In this document: in pieces, positions 53,416 through 61,675 of the stretch
Numbering within the stretch: the first letter of the stretch is position 1
Layout of the letters: every line of letters begins with the position of its first letter
NCBI RefSeq assembly: GCF_001517425.1
Contig: NZ_FBWL01000168.1
Coordinates: forward strand, 62,001 to 126,000
Source: Clostridium sp. C105KSO13
GTDB lineage: Bacteria; Bacillota; Clostridia; Lachnospirales; Lachnospiraceae
Length of the DNA: 64,000 nt
Direction of reading: 5' to 3'
The notes under the pieces: generated by a model
The model's database searches: none
Seen by the model: only the letters and a program-made list of their open reading frames with translations
Told to the model about the DNA's origin: nothing
Made by a program: the position numbers and the translations under genes

Positions 53416-54232
53416 AGATATTACCATCGGACAGTACTATCCGGCAAAAAGTGCGATTCACAGACTGGATCCAAGAGTAAAAATTATTTGTACTCTTTTA
53501 TTTTTAGTGTCCCTGTTTATCCAGAGAAGTATACTGGGATATGTAATTGCAACTTTGTTTCTGGGGATGGTAGTATATACAAGCAAGGTGCCGCTGAAAT
53601 TTATCCTGAAAGGGCTGAAACCTATCATTATGCTCCTCCTTATTACGGTCCTTTTTACACTTTTTTTGACAAGAGAAGGGGAAGAACTGTTTCATTTCTG
53701 GATTTTTCATATTACAGACAAAGGTTTGAGTACCACTGTCTATACGGCAATACGACTGATATATTTGATTATGGGCTCTTCTATTATGACCTTTACAACG
53801 ACACCAAATGCACTGACGGATGGCATAGAGAGTGTTCTGCATCCACTGAATAAATTGAAAGTGCCGGTCCATGAGGTAGCAATGATGATGTCTATTGCAT
53901 TGCGGTTCATTCCGATCCTGCTGGAGGAGACAGATAAGATCATGAAGGCTCAGATAGCAAGAGGGGCAGATTTGGAGAGTGGAAATATGATACAGAGGGT
54001 GAAAGCAATGATACCTGTTCTGGTACCTCTGTTTGTGTCGGCTTTTCGCAGAGCAAATGATCTTGCCCTGGCAATGGAAGCACGGTGTTATCGGGGCGGG
54101 GAAGGCAGAACGAAGATGAAACCGCTGGTATACCAGACAAAAGATTATCTGGCATATACGGCAACTATGCTGTATATGGTGTTGATATTTTTTGTCGGGC
54201 GGTTTGTGCCTTTCCATGTTTGGATATTTTAG
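53408..54232 (+). CDS. ecfT: Energy-coupling factor transmembrane protein EcfT
   Basis: Membrane linker of the ECF complex. 274 residues with about five helices; the opening IGQYYPAKSAIHRLDPRVKII is typical. The two coupling-helix Ala-Arg-Gly signatures are seen as AQIARGADLESG and AMEARCYRG. Substrate-binding S components are encoded elsewhere, since none is in the window; this makes it a shared (group II) core. Confidence 0.93.
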   Translation: MIRDITIGQYYPAKSAIHRLDPRVKIICTLLFLVSLFIQRSILGYVIATLFLGMVVYTSKVPLKFILKGLKPIIMLLLITVLFTLFLTREGEELFHFWIFHITDKGLSTTVYTAIRLIYLIMGSSIMTFTTTPNALTDGIESVLHPLNKLKVPVHEVAMMMSIALRFIPILLEETDKIMKAQIARGADLESGNMIQRVKAMIPVLVPLFVSAFRRANDLALAMEARCYRGGEGRTKMKPLVYQTKDYLAYTATMLYMVLIFFVGRFVPFHVWIF

Positions 54233-54241
54233 AGAGGGATT

Positions 54242-54976
54242 ATGAAGCGTTTTAAACTTACAGTAGCCTATGATGGGTCAAATTACTGCGGATGGCAGAT
54301 TCAGCCCAACGGCATTACAATAGAAGAAGTTTTGAATAAGAAATTATCTGGGCTGCTGGAAGCAGATATACACGTCATAGGGGCCAGCCGCACTGATTCC
54401 GGTGTGCATGCTCTGGGCAATGTGGCTGTTTTTGACTCAGATACCACAATCCCGCCTGAACGTTTGGCCTATGCATTAAACCGGCGTCTTCCGGAGGATA
54501 TTGTTGTTATAAAATCAGAAGAAGTAGCCATGGACTGGCATCCCCGCCACTGCAGCTCAGTAAAGACTTATGAATACCATATTTTAAACAGCAAAATTCC
54601 GGACCCCACAAGGAGACTGACCCGCTACTTTGTTTCATATATGTTGGATTTGGAGAAAATGAAAGAGGCTGCCGCTTACCTGGTCGGAGAACATGACTTT
54701 GCCAGTTTCTGTAATGTGAGGACAAATGTGGAGGATACCGTGCGAACAATTTACAGGCTGGATATAGAACAAAGCGGAGATGAAATTACAATACGGGTCA
54801 TCGGAAACGGTTTTCTTTATAATATGGTGCGGATTATTGTAGGTACTCTGTTAAGAGTGGGCAGAGGTTTTTATACGCCGGACAGGGTAAAGGATATTCT
54901 GGTAGCCAGAGACAGGCAGGCGGCCGGAGTGACAGCACCGCCTCATGGCCTGGTGCTGATCGGAATTGACTATTAA
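54242..54976 (+). CDS. truA: tRNA pseudouridine(38-40) synthase
   Basis: Modifies uridines 38-40 in the tRNA anticodon arm. 244 residues; the catalytic Asp lies in GASRTDSGVHALGNVAVFD (about Asp52), and the N terminus KLTVAYDGSNYCGWQIQPN is typical. ECF core followed by truA is a common Firmicutes order. GAGAGGG lies upstream of the ATG. Confidence 0.95.
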   Translation: MKRFKLTVAYDGSNYCGWQIQPNGITIEEVLNKKLSGLLEADIHVIGASRTDSGVHALGNVAVFDSDTTIPPERLAYALNRRLPEDIVVIKSEEVAMDWHPRHCSSVKTYEYHILNSKIPDPTRRLTRYFVSYMLDLEKMKEAAAYLVGEHDFASFCNVRTNVEDTVRTIYRLDIEQSGDEITIRVIGNGFLYNMVRIIVGTLLRVGRGFYTPDRVKDILVARDRQAAGVTAPPHGLVLIGIDY

Positions 54977-55004
54977 AAGAAATATTGTCAGGGAGGAAGA
55001 AAAT

Positions 55005-55742
55005 ATGAGAATTATAGAAGCGAAAGATTATAAAGACATGAGCAAAAAAGCAGCAGATGTTATCGGAGCTCAGATTATTTTAAAGCCCAACTGTGTTCTG
55101 GGGCTGGCAACTGGATCCACACCTATAGGTGCTTATGACTGCCTGGCTGAAAGATGTAAAAATGGGGAACTGGACTTTTCGGGAATATCTACCGTAAACT
55201 TAGATGAATACAAAGGTCTGGACAAGAAGAACAATCAGAGTTATTACTATTTTATGCATAAGCATTTGTTTGATCGTGTGAACATAGATGAGACACGCAC
55301 ACACCTGCCCAACGGCATGGAACCGGATTCTGCCAAAGAATGCAGAAGGTATGAGGATTTAATTGCATCTACGGGTGGAATAGATCTGCAGATCCTTGGT
55401 CTTGGTCACAATGGTCATATCGGTTTCAATGAGCCGGCCCAGGCTTTCTGCAAAGAAACCCAATGTGTGGACTTGACAGAGAGTACCATTGAAGCTAATA
55501 AACGTTTCTTCGCTTCTGCAGATGAGGTGCCCAGACAGGCGTATACTATGGGGATTAAGACAATCATGCAGGCAAGAAGGATTCTGCTGGTCGTGAGTGG
55601 AGAAGACAAGGCTGACATTGTTGCGAAAACATTGTCAGGTGATGTGACACCGGGAGTTCCCGCGTCCATTCTACAGATGCATCCAAATGTAATCGTGGTG
55701 GCAGATAAAGCCGCCTTGTCTAAAATAGCTGCCGCAATATAA
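55005..55742 (+). CDS. nagB: Glucosamine-6-phosphate deaminase
   Basis: Converts glucosamine-6-phosphate to fructose-6-phosphate and ammonia in amino-sugar catabolism. 245 residues from MRIIEAKDY. Motifs: LGLATGSTPIGAYDCL, STVNLDEYKGL with the catalytic Asp, LGLGHNGHIGFNEPA, and TMGIKTIMQARRI. The ATG at 55005 has GGGAGGAAG upstream; a longer frame would overlap truA. nagA is not adjacent. Confidence 0.93.
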   Translation: MRIIEAKDYKDMSKKAADVIGAQIILKPNCVLGLATGSTPIGAYDCLAERCKNGELDFSGISTVNLDEYKGLDKKNNQSYYYFMHKHLFDRVNIDETRTHLPNGMEPDSAKECRRYEDLIASTGGIDLQILGLGHNGHIGFNEPAQAFCKETQCVDLTESTIEANKRFFASADEVPRQAYTMGIKTIMQARRILLVVSGEDKADIVAKTLSGDVTPGVPASILQMHPNVIVVADKAALSKIAAAI

Positions 55743-55758
55743 AGTTTAGAAAAATTAA

Positions 55759-55779
55759 GGGAGCTGATTTTCAGCTCCC
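55759..55779 (-). terminator. Terminator of the HxlR-type gene
   Basis: GGGAGCTGA pairs with TCAGCTCCC across three bases; on the minus strand it is followed by TTAATTTTTC. It overlaps the regulator's stop. Confidence 0.75.
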
Positions 55780-56196
55780 AAGACTGCAGATTTCAAGTTT
55801 CTCTTCCGCTTCTTTACGTTCTTTTACTTCATCTCTAAAAAGATTAATGTAAGAAGCTCCAAATTCGTGCATCATTTCCATAATCGGCACAAGCTGTTTC
55901 CCCATTTCCGTAATTTCATATTCTACTTTCGGAGGGACTAAAGGATATGCATGGCGGGTAATTAAATGATCTTCTTCTAAGCTGCGCAGCTGCTTGGTAA
56001 GCATTTTCCGCGTGACACCAGGCATACGCCTTAAAAGTTCATTATAACGCAGGGTTTTATTGCTTAATAACCATAAAATCAGTATCTTCCATTTGCCCGA
56101 GAGCAGCTTTTGTACCAGAACCATTGGACATAAATCTTCCTTCAGACAGGTTTCTCTCATAAGGCAACCGTCATGTTTATCTGTATTTGCATCCAT
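55771..56196 (-). CDS. HxlR-family regulator next to the EET locus
   Basis: A 141-residue winged-helix regulator: CPMVLVQKLLSGKWKILILWLL, LRYNELLRRMPGVTRKMLTKQLRSLEEDHLI and PPKVEYEITEMGKQL are the HxlR hallmarks. Three cysteines lie at 11, 17 and 23 (CX5CX5C); C23, right before PM, is in the place of the redox-active Cys6 of YodB/CatR, which sense quinones and electrophiles. It is divergent from ndh2 with a palindrome GTATCC-TAAA-GGATAC between, so control of the EET operon and of itself is likely but unproven. Confidence 0.88.
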   Translation of the reverse strand: MDANTDKHDGCLMRETCLKEDLCPMVLVQKLLSGKWKILILWLLSNKTLRYNELLRRMPGVTRKMLTKQLRSLEEDHLITRHAYPLVPPKVEYEITEMGKQLVPIMEMMHEFGASYINLFRDEVKERKEAEEKLEICSLGS

Positions 56197-56251
56197 AAAT
56201 GTATCAACACCTTTCTGGATGAATATCTGTTGGCGTAGTGTATATAATAAG

Positions 56252-56267
56252 GTATCCTAAAGGATAC
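56252..56267. promoter_or_regulatory. Palindrome in the hxlR-ndh2 intergenic region
   Basis: GTATCCTAAAGGATAC, a perfect 6-4-6 palindrome 56 bases upstream of the HxlR-type start and just upstream of the proposed ndh2 promoter. Its size and place fit an operator. Confidence 0.6.
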
Positions 56268-56289
56268 TTAGGTACTATAAAGTGCCTGC

Positions 56290-56318
56290 TTGTAAATAAT
56301 TGGTTTATACTTTAATAT
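56290..56318 (+). promoter_or_regulatory. Probable promoter of the EET operon
   Basis: TTGTAA, 17 bases, TAATAT, about 180 bases before ndh2. The long 5' leader has no clear hairpin or riboswitch. Confidence 0.5.
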
Positions 56319-56498
56319 TAGATAAAAATGTAGTTTTTATAAGACTTGCTTATTATACAGGAAACAGGGCAGATTTGCAACTTTTCATTGTTAAGGAATT
56401 AACGCCTATTCCTGCTGCAAGCTATCTATTTTACTAATGTTTCATGTAGATAAAAAAGAATCTTGTTATCCGTTTACTTATGAACCAAGGAGAGAAAA

Positions 56499-58532
56499 AT
56501 GAAGAGATTAGTAATCATTGGGGCGGGCTATGCCGGTATTCTTACAGCGAAAAAGCTTGCTAAAAAAATTAAAAAGCAGAAAAAACAAGGGGATGTGGAG
56601 ATCACTATCATCGATAGAAATCCCTTCCACACTATGCTCACAGAATTGCACGAGGTTGCAGCGGGCAGAGTAGATGAGGACAGTATTAAAATCAGCTTAA
56701 GCAAAGTGTTCGCAGGCAGAAAAGTAAATGTTGTGCTGGATACTGTGGCGGATGTGGACTTTGAGGCCAAAGTTGTAAAAGGAGAAGATGCTTCGTACGA
56801 GTACGACTATCTGGTAATGGCAGCAGGTTCCCAGCCAACTACCTATGGGGTTCCAGGTGTAGACGAATATACCTTTAAGCTCTGGTCTTATGAAGACGCC
56901 GTTTTGCTCAAGGATCATATCTTAAATACGTTCCGTAGGGCGGCTGCTGAAAGAAATGAGAAAGAACGCAGAAGGATGCTTACATTTTACGTGGTAGGCG
57001 CAGGCTTTACCGGAGTAGAAATGGTGGGCGAGCTGGCAGAATATGTACCGATTCTCTGTGACAAATTTGAAATTGACAGAAAAGAAGTTACTATGGTCAA
57101 TGTGGATGGTCTGAGCAGGCCGGTTCCTAATATGCCTGAGAAGCAATCTGCGAAAATTGCAAGAAGGCTGAATAAGATGGGCGTTGAGCTCTGTATGAAT
57201 TCTTTTGTAACCCGGATTACCGAAGGTTCTATTGTATATAAGCACAATGATAAGGAAGAAGAAAGAAGTGTGGGCACAGTCATCTGGGTGGCGGGAATTC
57301 AGAGCTGCACTATAGCAGAAACAGCAGCAGATGCTTTGGAAAAACAAAGAGGCGGACGCATTCCGGTGGACAAGTATCTCCGCTCTACGAAAGACGAATC
57401 TGTTTACGTTGTCGGTGATAACATGTATTATGTTCCCGAGGGGGATACAGTATCTGTTCCCCAGATGGTGGAAAATGGTGAGCAGAGTGCCGATACGGCG
57501 GCCCACAATCTTACTGCCGCCGTGACCGGACAAGGTGAGATGGAAGAGTATAAGCCATCTTTCCACGGAGTAATGGTATGTGTCGGAGGGCGCTACGGAA
57601 CAGCACATGTGGGGTTTGGAAAGCATTTCTTTGGACTGCCGTCCTGGCTGGCTATGTTTGCCAAACATTTTATCAATATCATTTACTTTATTCAGGTGCT
57701 GGGATGGAATAAAGTATTTAGTTATATGAAGCATGAGTTCTTCACTGTGCGCAACTGCAGAAGCTTTGTAGGCGGACATTTTTCCAACAGAACTCCAAGC
57801 TTCCTTCTTGCACCACTAAGATTCTGGCTTGGTGCCGTGTGGCTGTTTGAAGGAATCATGAAGGTGGTAGAAGGCTGGTTTAGTAAACCAATGCTTAACG
57901 GGTTTTTTGGCGGTGCAAATTCCTGGTATGACAGTATACTAAGTACCGTCAGCAATACTGCCGCTGCGGCAGCAGATGCAGTAAGCTCTGCAACTGCGGC
58001 AGCATCAAATGTAACTGCAGCAGCAGATGCAGTAAGTTCGGCAACAGGCGCGGCAGGTGCAGCAGATGCAGCCGCTTCTGTGGGACATGTGATTTTCAAC
58101 TGGAACATTTTAGGACTATTCAAGATGATATTTGTCAGCGGAGCGGATCTTGCATCCTCAACTTTGAGTGACCTTGCCTTTAAACTGGATGTTCCGGTTA
58201 TGAACTGGTTTGTGAATAAATGTATTCTGCCAAATGACGGAGTACAAATGGCAATGCAAATCTTTATTGTAGTAATGGAAATTTTGATTGGACTTGCACT
58301 GATGGGCGGACTTCTCACATCTCCGGCAGCAGCCATGTCCCTGGTTTTACAGTTTATGTTTGTATGTACAACAGGCTTGTATCTGAACACTTTCTGGATG
58401 ATTTTCGCGGGAATTGCAGTATTGATCGGAGCGGGAAGAACATTTGGACTGGATTATTATGCCATGCCGGCGCTGAAGAAGTGGTGGAGAAAACTGCCCC
58501 TGATTCGAAAGTCATATCTGTACCACGATTAG
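56499..58532 (+). CDS. ndh2: Type II NADH dehydrogenase of extracellular electron transfer
   Basis: Membrane-linked flavoenzyme that passes electrons from NADH to quinone without proton pumping. 677 residues: FAD motif IIGAGYAGILTAKKLAKK, NAD motif VVGAGFTGVEMVGEL (about 165-180), VYVVGDN near 310, then about four membrane helices in a C-terminal DoxX-like part, which ordinary Ndh2 proteins of about 400 residues lack but EET-type Ndh2 has. Between helices (about 484-530) lies a low-complexity Ala-rich insert with a 17-residue tandem repeat containing ADAVSSAT. First gene of the EET locus. Confidence 0.9.
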   Translation: MKRLVIIGAGYAGILTAKKLAKKIKKQKKQGDVEITIIDRNPFHTMLTELHEVAAGRVDEDSIKISLSKVFAGRKVNVVLDTVADVDFEAKVVKGEDASYEYDYLVMAAGSQPTTYGVPGVDEYTFKLWSYEDAVLLKDHILNTFRRAAAERNEKERRRMLTFYVVGAGFTGVEMVGELAEYVPILCDKFEIDRKEVTMVNVDGLSRPVPNMPEKQSAKIARRLNKMGVELCMNSFVTRITEGSIVYKHNDKEEERSVGTVIWVAGIQSCTIAETAADALEKQRGGRIPVDKYLRSTKDESVYVVGDNMYYVPEGDTVSVPQMVENGEQSADTAAHNLTAAVTGQGEMEEYKPSFHGVMVCVGGRYGTAHVGFGKHFFGLPSWLAMFAKHFINIIYFIQVLGWNKVFSYMKHEFFTVRNCRSFVGGHFSNRTPSFLLAPLRFWLGAVWLFEGIMKVVEGWFSKPMLNGFFGGANSWYDSILSTVSNTAAAAADAVSSATAAASNVTAAADAVSSATGAAGAADAAASVGHVIFNWNILGLFKMIFVSGADLASSTLSDLAFKLDVPVMNWFVNKCILPNDGVQMAMQIFIVVMEILIGLALMGGLLTSPAAAMSLVLQFMFVCTTGLYLNTFWMIFAGIAVLIGAGRTFGLDYYAMPALKKWWRKLPLIRKSYLYHD

Positions 58533-58551
58533 AAAAGCTGTAGGTGAAAAA

Positions 58552-59517
58552 ATGGAGAAATTAACATATGAGGAGTCCTATGAGCTTGTAAAAGAAGAGA
58601 TTCAAAAGGCTCTTACCAAATCTCCCCGCATAATCAATAATTACCTGACGCATCTATCGGCCTCTCAGGGGAAGATGATTCGTGCAGTTTCAGTGCTGCT
58701 TTGTGCAGAGGATGAGGAAGGAAAGATTCATCCCGGCGCAGTCCACGCTGCGGCTGCAATTGAAATCATCCATCTGGCGTCCCTTGTCCATGATGATGTT
58801 ATTGACGATGCGGATTTGAGAAGAGGGAAGGAAACACTTCAGAAAAAATACGGAAAACGTACCGCGGTTATTTGTGGTGATTACTTGTTGAGTCTTGCAC
58901 TGAAAATGATTGCGGCAATTCCAAACCGAAAGGACTATGAAGATTATGCTGATATGAATCTGCCGGATTATATCAGCAGATTGTGTACAGGAGAGCTGCT
59001 GCAGCATATAAACAACAATAACCTGAACCTAACAGTCTTTGACTATATTAAAATTATATCGGGGAAGACAGCTGCACTTTTTGAGGCATCTTTTCTGGCA
59101 GGAGCCATTTTTGGCGGGTATTCAGCCGAGGAGATTAAAAAATACCGTAAGATTGGAAATTATGCCGGCTTAGTTTTCCAGATGCAGGATGACTGCCTGG
59201 ACTTTGATGAGACGATTGAACAGGCGAAAAAACCGGTACAGTCGGATTACGAGCAGGGTGTTATTACTCTTCCGTTGATACACGCATTAGGCCAGCTGCC
59301 TGATTTTAAAAGAAAAGCAGCCCAGGGGACTGTCTCCAGAGAGGACATTGATCGGGCAGTGGAGGAGTCCGGTGGTTTAGGTTTTACAAAGCATTTGATC
59401 GGACGATATTACAAAAAAGCTGAGCGCTGCATCGGCAGGCTGGATGCAACAGAAGAAAAACGTGCGAGACTTACTGCGATTTTGAACAAAGCTACCGGAA
59501 TGAAAATGGAACTATAG
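58552..59517 (+). CDS. dmkB: Polyprenyl diphosphate synthase (DmkB-like)
   Basis: Trans-prenyl diphosphate synthase of 321 residues. First Asp-rich motif LVHDDVIDDADLRRG and second FQMQDDCLDFDE are present, with GKMIRA near the N terminus. In EET loci the DmkB enzyme supplies the side chain of a dedicated demethylmenaquinone pool. Starts 19 bases after ndh2 and ends 16 bases before the UbiA-type gene. Chain length cannot be read from sequence alone. Confidence 0.88.
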   Translation: MEKLTYEESYELVKEEIQKALTKSPRIINNYLTHLSASQGKMIRAVSVLLCAEDEEGKIHPGAVHAAAAIEIIHLASLVHDDVIDDADLRRGKETLQKKYGKRTAVICGDYLLSLALKMIAAIPNRKDYEDYADMNLPDYISRLCTGELLQHINNNNLNLTVFDYIKIISGKTAALFEASFLAGAIFGGYSAEEIKKYRKIGNYAGLVFQMQDDCLDFDETIEQAKKPVQSDYEQGVITLPLIHALGQLPDFKRKAAQGTVSREDIDRAVEESGGLGFTKHLIGRYYKKAERCIGRLDATEEKRARLTAILNKATGMKMEL

Positions 59518-59533
59518 AGGGAGAATATGAGAG

Positions 59534-60445
59534 ATGCTTGCAAGGTTTTTTGACTATATAGAGATTAAGACAAAGATTACAAGTACGTTTACTTTTCTCC
59601 TGACCATAGGCTTCCTTTTGTATCAAAGGCAGGAAATACAGTGGGGAAAGACACTTATATTTTTTGCAGGGATGTTTCTTTTTGACCTGACGACTACTGC
59701 AATAAATAATTATATTGATACGAAAGATAATGAGCAGGTTCTTGCATTTGACAGAAGACAGGCACTTCTGATCATTTATGCCCTGTTCGGGATCAGCACT
59801 GCACTGGGCCTTTATCTTGCTTACCTTACAGATTTGGTTGTTTTGGCTGCCGGTGGTTTATGTTTTCTTTTTGGGGTTTTTTATACCTATGGGCCGCTGC
59901 CGATTTCCAGAATGCCGTTGGGAGAAGTGATGTCCGGTTTCTTTTATGGGATGATGATTCCGTTTATATTAATGTATATCAATACACCAGAAGGAACTTT
60001 TCTGACCTACAAACTGAGCTGGGAAACAATCTATCTGTCGGTGCAGGTTGTTCCGATTCTCACATTATTTCTTTTTGCAGTGATACCGTTTTCTGTAACG
60101 GCAAATATTATGCTGGCAAATAACATCTGTGATGTGGAAAAAGATGTTGCGGTGAGACGACATACGCTGCCTTATTATATAGGGAAAAAAGCGCTGCCTT
60201 TGTTTGCGGGACTTTACTATATAACCTATATTTCCACGATTCTGCTGGTAATATTTAAAATTTTGTCTCCGGTAACGCTGCTCGCAGTTTTAACGATTAT
60301 TCCGGTACAGAGAAATATCCGCATCTTCTGGAAAAAACAGGAGAAAAGCACAACGTTTAATATTAGTATTATTAATTTTATTTTAATTATGGGCGGGAAC
60401 GCCCTGGCAATATTTTTATCTGTGATTCTGGACAGATTTTTGTAA
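59534..60445 (+). CDS. dmkA: UbiA-type prenyltransferase (DmkA-like)
   Basis: Membrane prenyltransferase of 303 residues with about eight helices. The two Asp-rich sites are TTAINNYIDTKDNE (NxxxD-type, about 53-66) and NNICDVEKDVAVRRHTLP (about 196-213). It attaches a polyprenyl chain to 1,4-dihydroxy-2-naphthoate in the menaquinone branch; placed next to DmkB and Ndh2 it fits DmkA of EET loci. The menaquinone methyltransferase MenG is absent from the locus, as expected for demethylmenaquinone. Confidence 0.87.
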   Translation: MLARFFDYIEIKTKITSTFTFLLTIGFLLYQRQEIQWGKTLIFFAGMFLFDLTTTAINNYIDTKDNEQVLAFDRRQALLIIYALFGISTALGLYLAYLTDLVVLAAGGLCFLFGVFYTYGPLPISRMPLGEVMSGFFYGMMIPFILMYINTPEGTFLTYKLSWETIYLSVQVVPILTLFLFAVIPFSVTANIMLANNICDVEKDVAVRRHTLPYYIGKKALPLFAGLYYITYISTILLVIFKILSPVTLLAVLTIIPVQRNIRIFWKKQEKSTTFNISIINFILIMGGNALAIFLSVILDRFL

Positions 60446-60521
60446 CATTGTTTTCATCCGGGTAACCGGATTGAAATAGAAAAGAAACGGCCGCAGTGAC
60501 GGCGTAAAATGGAGGTACAAT

Positions 60522-61586
60522 ATGAAAAAAGCAGCAGCATTATTACTCTGTACGACCCTTGCCGCAGGAGCACTTACTGCTTGTGGAGGGAATAAGACAG
60601 AGACCACAAAGACAGAGGACAAAAAGACAGAAAGCACGAAGGAAGAAACCACGGATGCAGGAGAGGCAAAGACCGGGCTTGCAGTGATTACATCACTTGC
60701 TTCCTCAACATCTGCAGGCGAAGAAGATGGACTGGCACAGACAGATTCTACAGTAGTAGCTGTACTTGTCGATGCCGAAGGTAAAATTCTGGATTGTAAA
60801 ATTGATTCAGCCCAGACAAAAATCAACTTTACTAAAGAGGGCAAGCTTGCAACTGACACAGCAGCTGAGCTTAAGTCTAAACAGGAACTGGGGGCTGACT
60901 ATGGTCTGGGAAAAGCATCTTCCATTAAAAAGGAATGGAATGAACAGGCTGATGCATTTGCCGAATATGCAGTAGGAAAAACAGTAGACGAAATAAAAGG
61001 TGTTGCAGTGAATGAAGAAGGAGTGCCTGCAGATGAGGATTTGAAATCTTCTGTAACAATTCATGTAGGAGATTTTGTTGGCGGTATTGAGAAAGCAGCA
61101 GCAAATGCAAAAGCCTTAGGAGCAGGCAGCGCCGACAAACTTGGTCTGGGCGTTACGACTGAAATAGCAAACTCCACAGATGCAGCAGCTGATGAGGAAG
61201 GACTTGCAGAAGCCTATTCCATGTATTCTGCTGTTACAACTGATGCAGACGGCAAAATCACAAGCTGCTATGTGGATGCAACACAGGGTGATGTGAACTT
61301 TGATACAAAGGGTGTTATTACTTCCGATTTGAAGAAAGAGGTTAAAACAAAACAGGAGCTGGGGGATGGCTACGGCATGAAGAAAGCGTCTTCCATCGGC
61401 AAAGAGTGGTTTGAACAGGCAGATGCGTTTGCTGAGTATGCAAAAGGAAAGACAGCATCAGATGTCAGCAAAATCGCAGTCAGTGAGGAAGGCCTTGCTT
61501 CAGATGAAGACCTGATTTCTTCTGTAACGGTACACGTATCGCCATTTATAACTGTAGTTGAAAAAGCAGCAGAGAATGCAAAATAA
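60522..61586 (+). CDS. pplA: Flavinylated surface lipoprotein with two FMN-binding domains (PplA-like)
   Basis: Extracellular lipoprotein of 354 residues. The signal peptide ends LTAC, so Cys21 is lipidated; a Lys/Glu/Thr-rich linker (about 25-50) spans the wall. Two homologous domains follow (about 52-198 and 199-354), each with KQELG..YG..KASSI.KEW.EQADAFAEYA.GKT and ending in a DEDLxSSVTxHV box. By analogy with PplA, the Thr or Ser of that box is the site where an ApbE enzyme attaches FMN. It would receive electrons from the quinone pool and pass them outward. Confidence 0.88.
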   Translation: MKKAAALLLCTTLAAGALTACGGNKTETTKTEDKKTESTKEETTDAGEAKTGLAVITSLASSTSAGEEDGLAQTDSTVVAVLVDAEGKILDCKIDSAQTKINFTKEGKLATDTAAELKSKQELGADYGLGKASSIKKEWNEQADAFAEYAVGKTVDEIKGVAVNEEGVPADEDLKSSVTIHVGDFVGGIEKAAANAKALGAGSADKLGLGVTTEIANSTDAAADEEGLAEAYSMYSAVTTDADGKITSCYVDATQGDVNFDTKGVITSDLKKEVKTKQELGDGYGMKKASSIGKEWFEQADAFAEYAKGKTASDVSKIAVSEEGLASDEDLISSVTVHVSPFITVVEKAAENAK

Positions 61587-61608
61587 TAGTAAGAAACAGT
61601 GATATCCG

Positions 61609-61633
61609 TGGGATGCATTATTCATGCATCCCA
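61609..61633 (+). terminator. Hairpin between pplA and the ApbE gene
   Basis: GGGATGCA pairs with TGCATCCC, followed by ATTTCGTTT. A weak terminator that may raise the amount of lipoprotein relative to downstream genes. Confidence 0.6.
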
Positions 61634-61675
61634 TTTCGTTTAATACGGTTTTAAGCTGATTTTAGGGGAAGGCAC

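Noticed and set aside
53504-54217. 237-residue minus-strand frame opposite ecfT
   Set aside because: Rich in His, Gln and Cys as expected from the antisense of a hydrophobic protein; no start signal.
56341-56498. Possible riboswitch in the long leader of ndh2
   Set aside because: No conserved aptamer motif or terminator hairpin could be found in this AT-rich stretch.
57950-58095. CRISPR-like or satellite repeat
   Set aside because: The repeats are in frame, code for an Ala-rich segment and have no spacers.
56922-58390. Long minus-strand frames opposite ndh2
   Set aside because: They mirror the real gene; the Ala-rich stretch is only the complement of the repeat in Ndh2.
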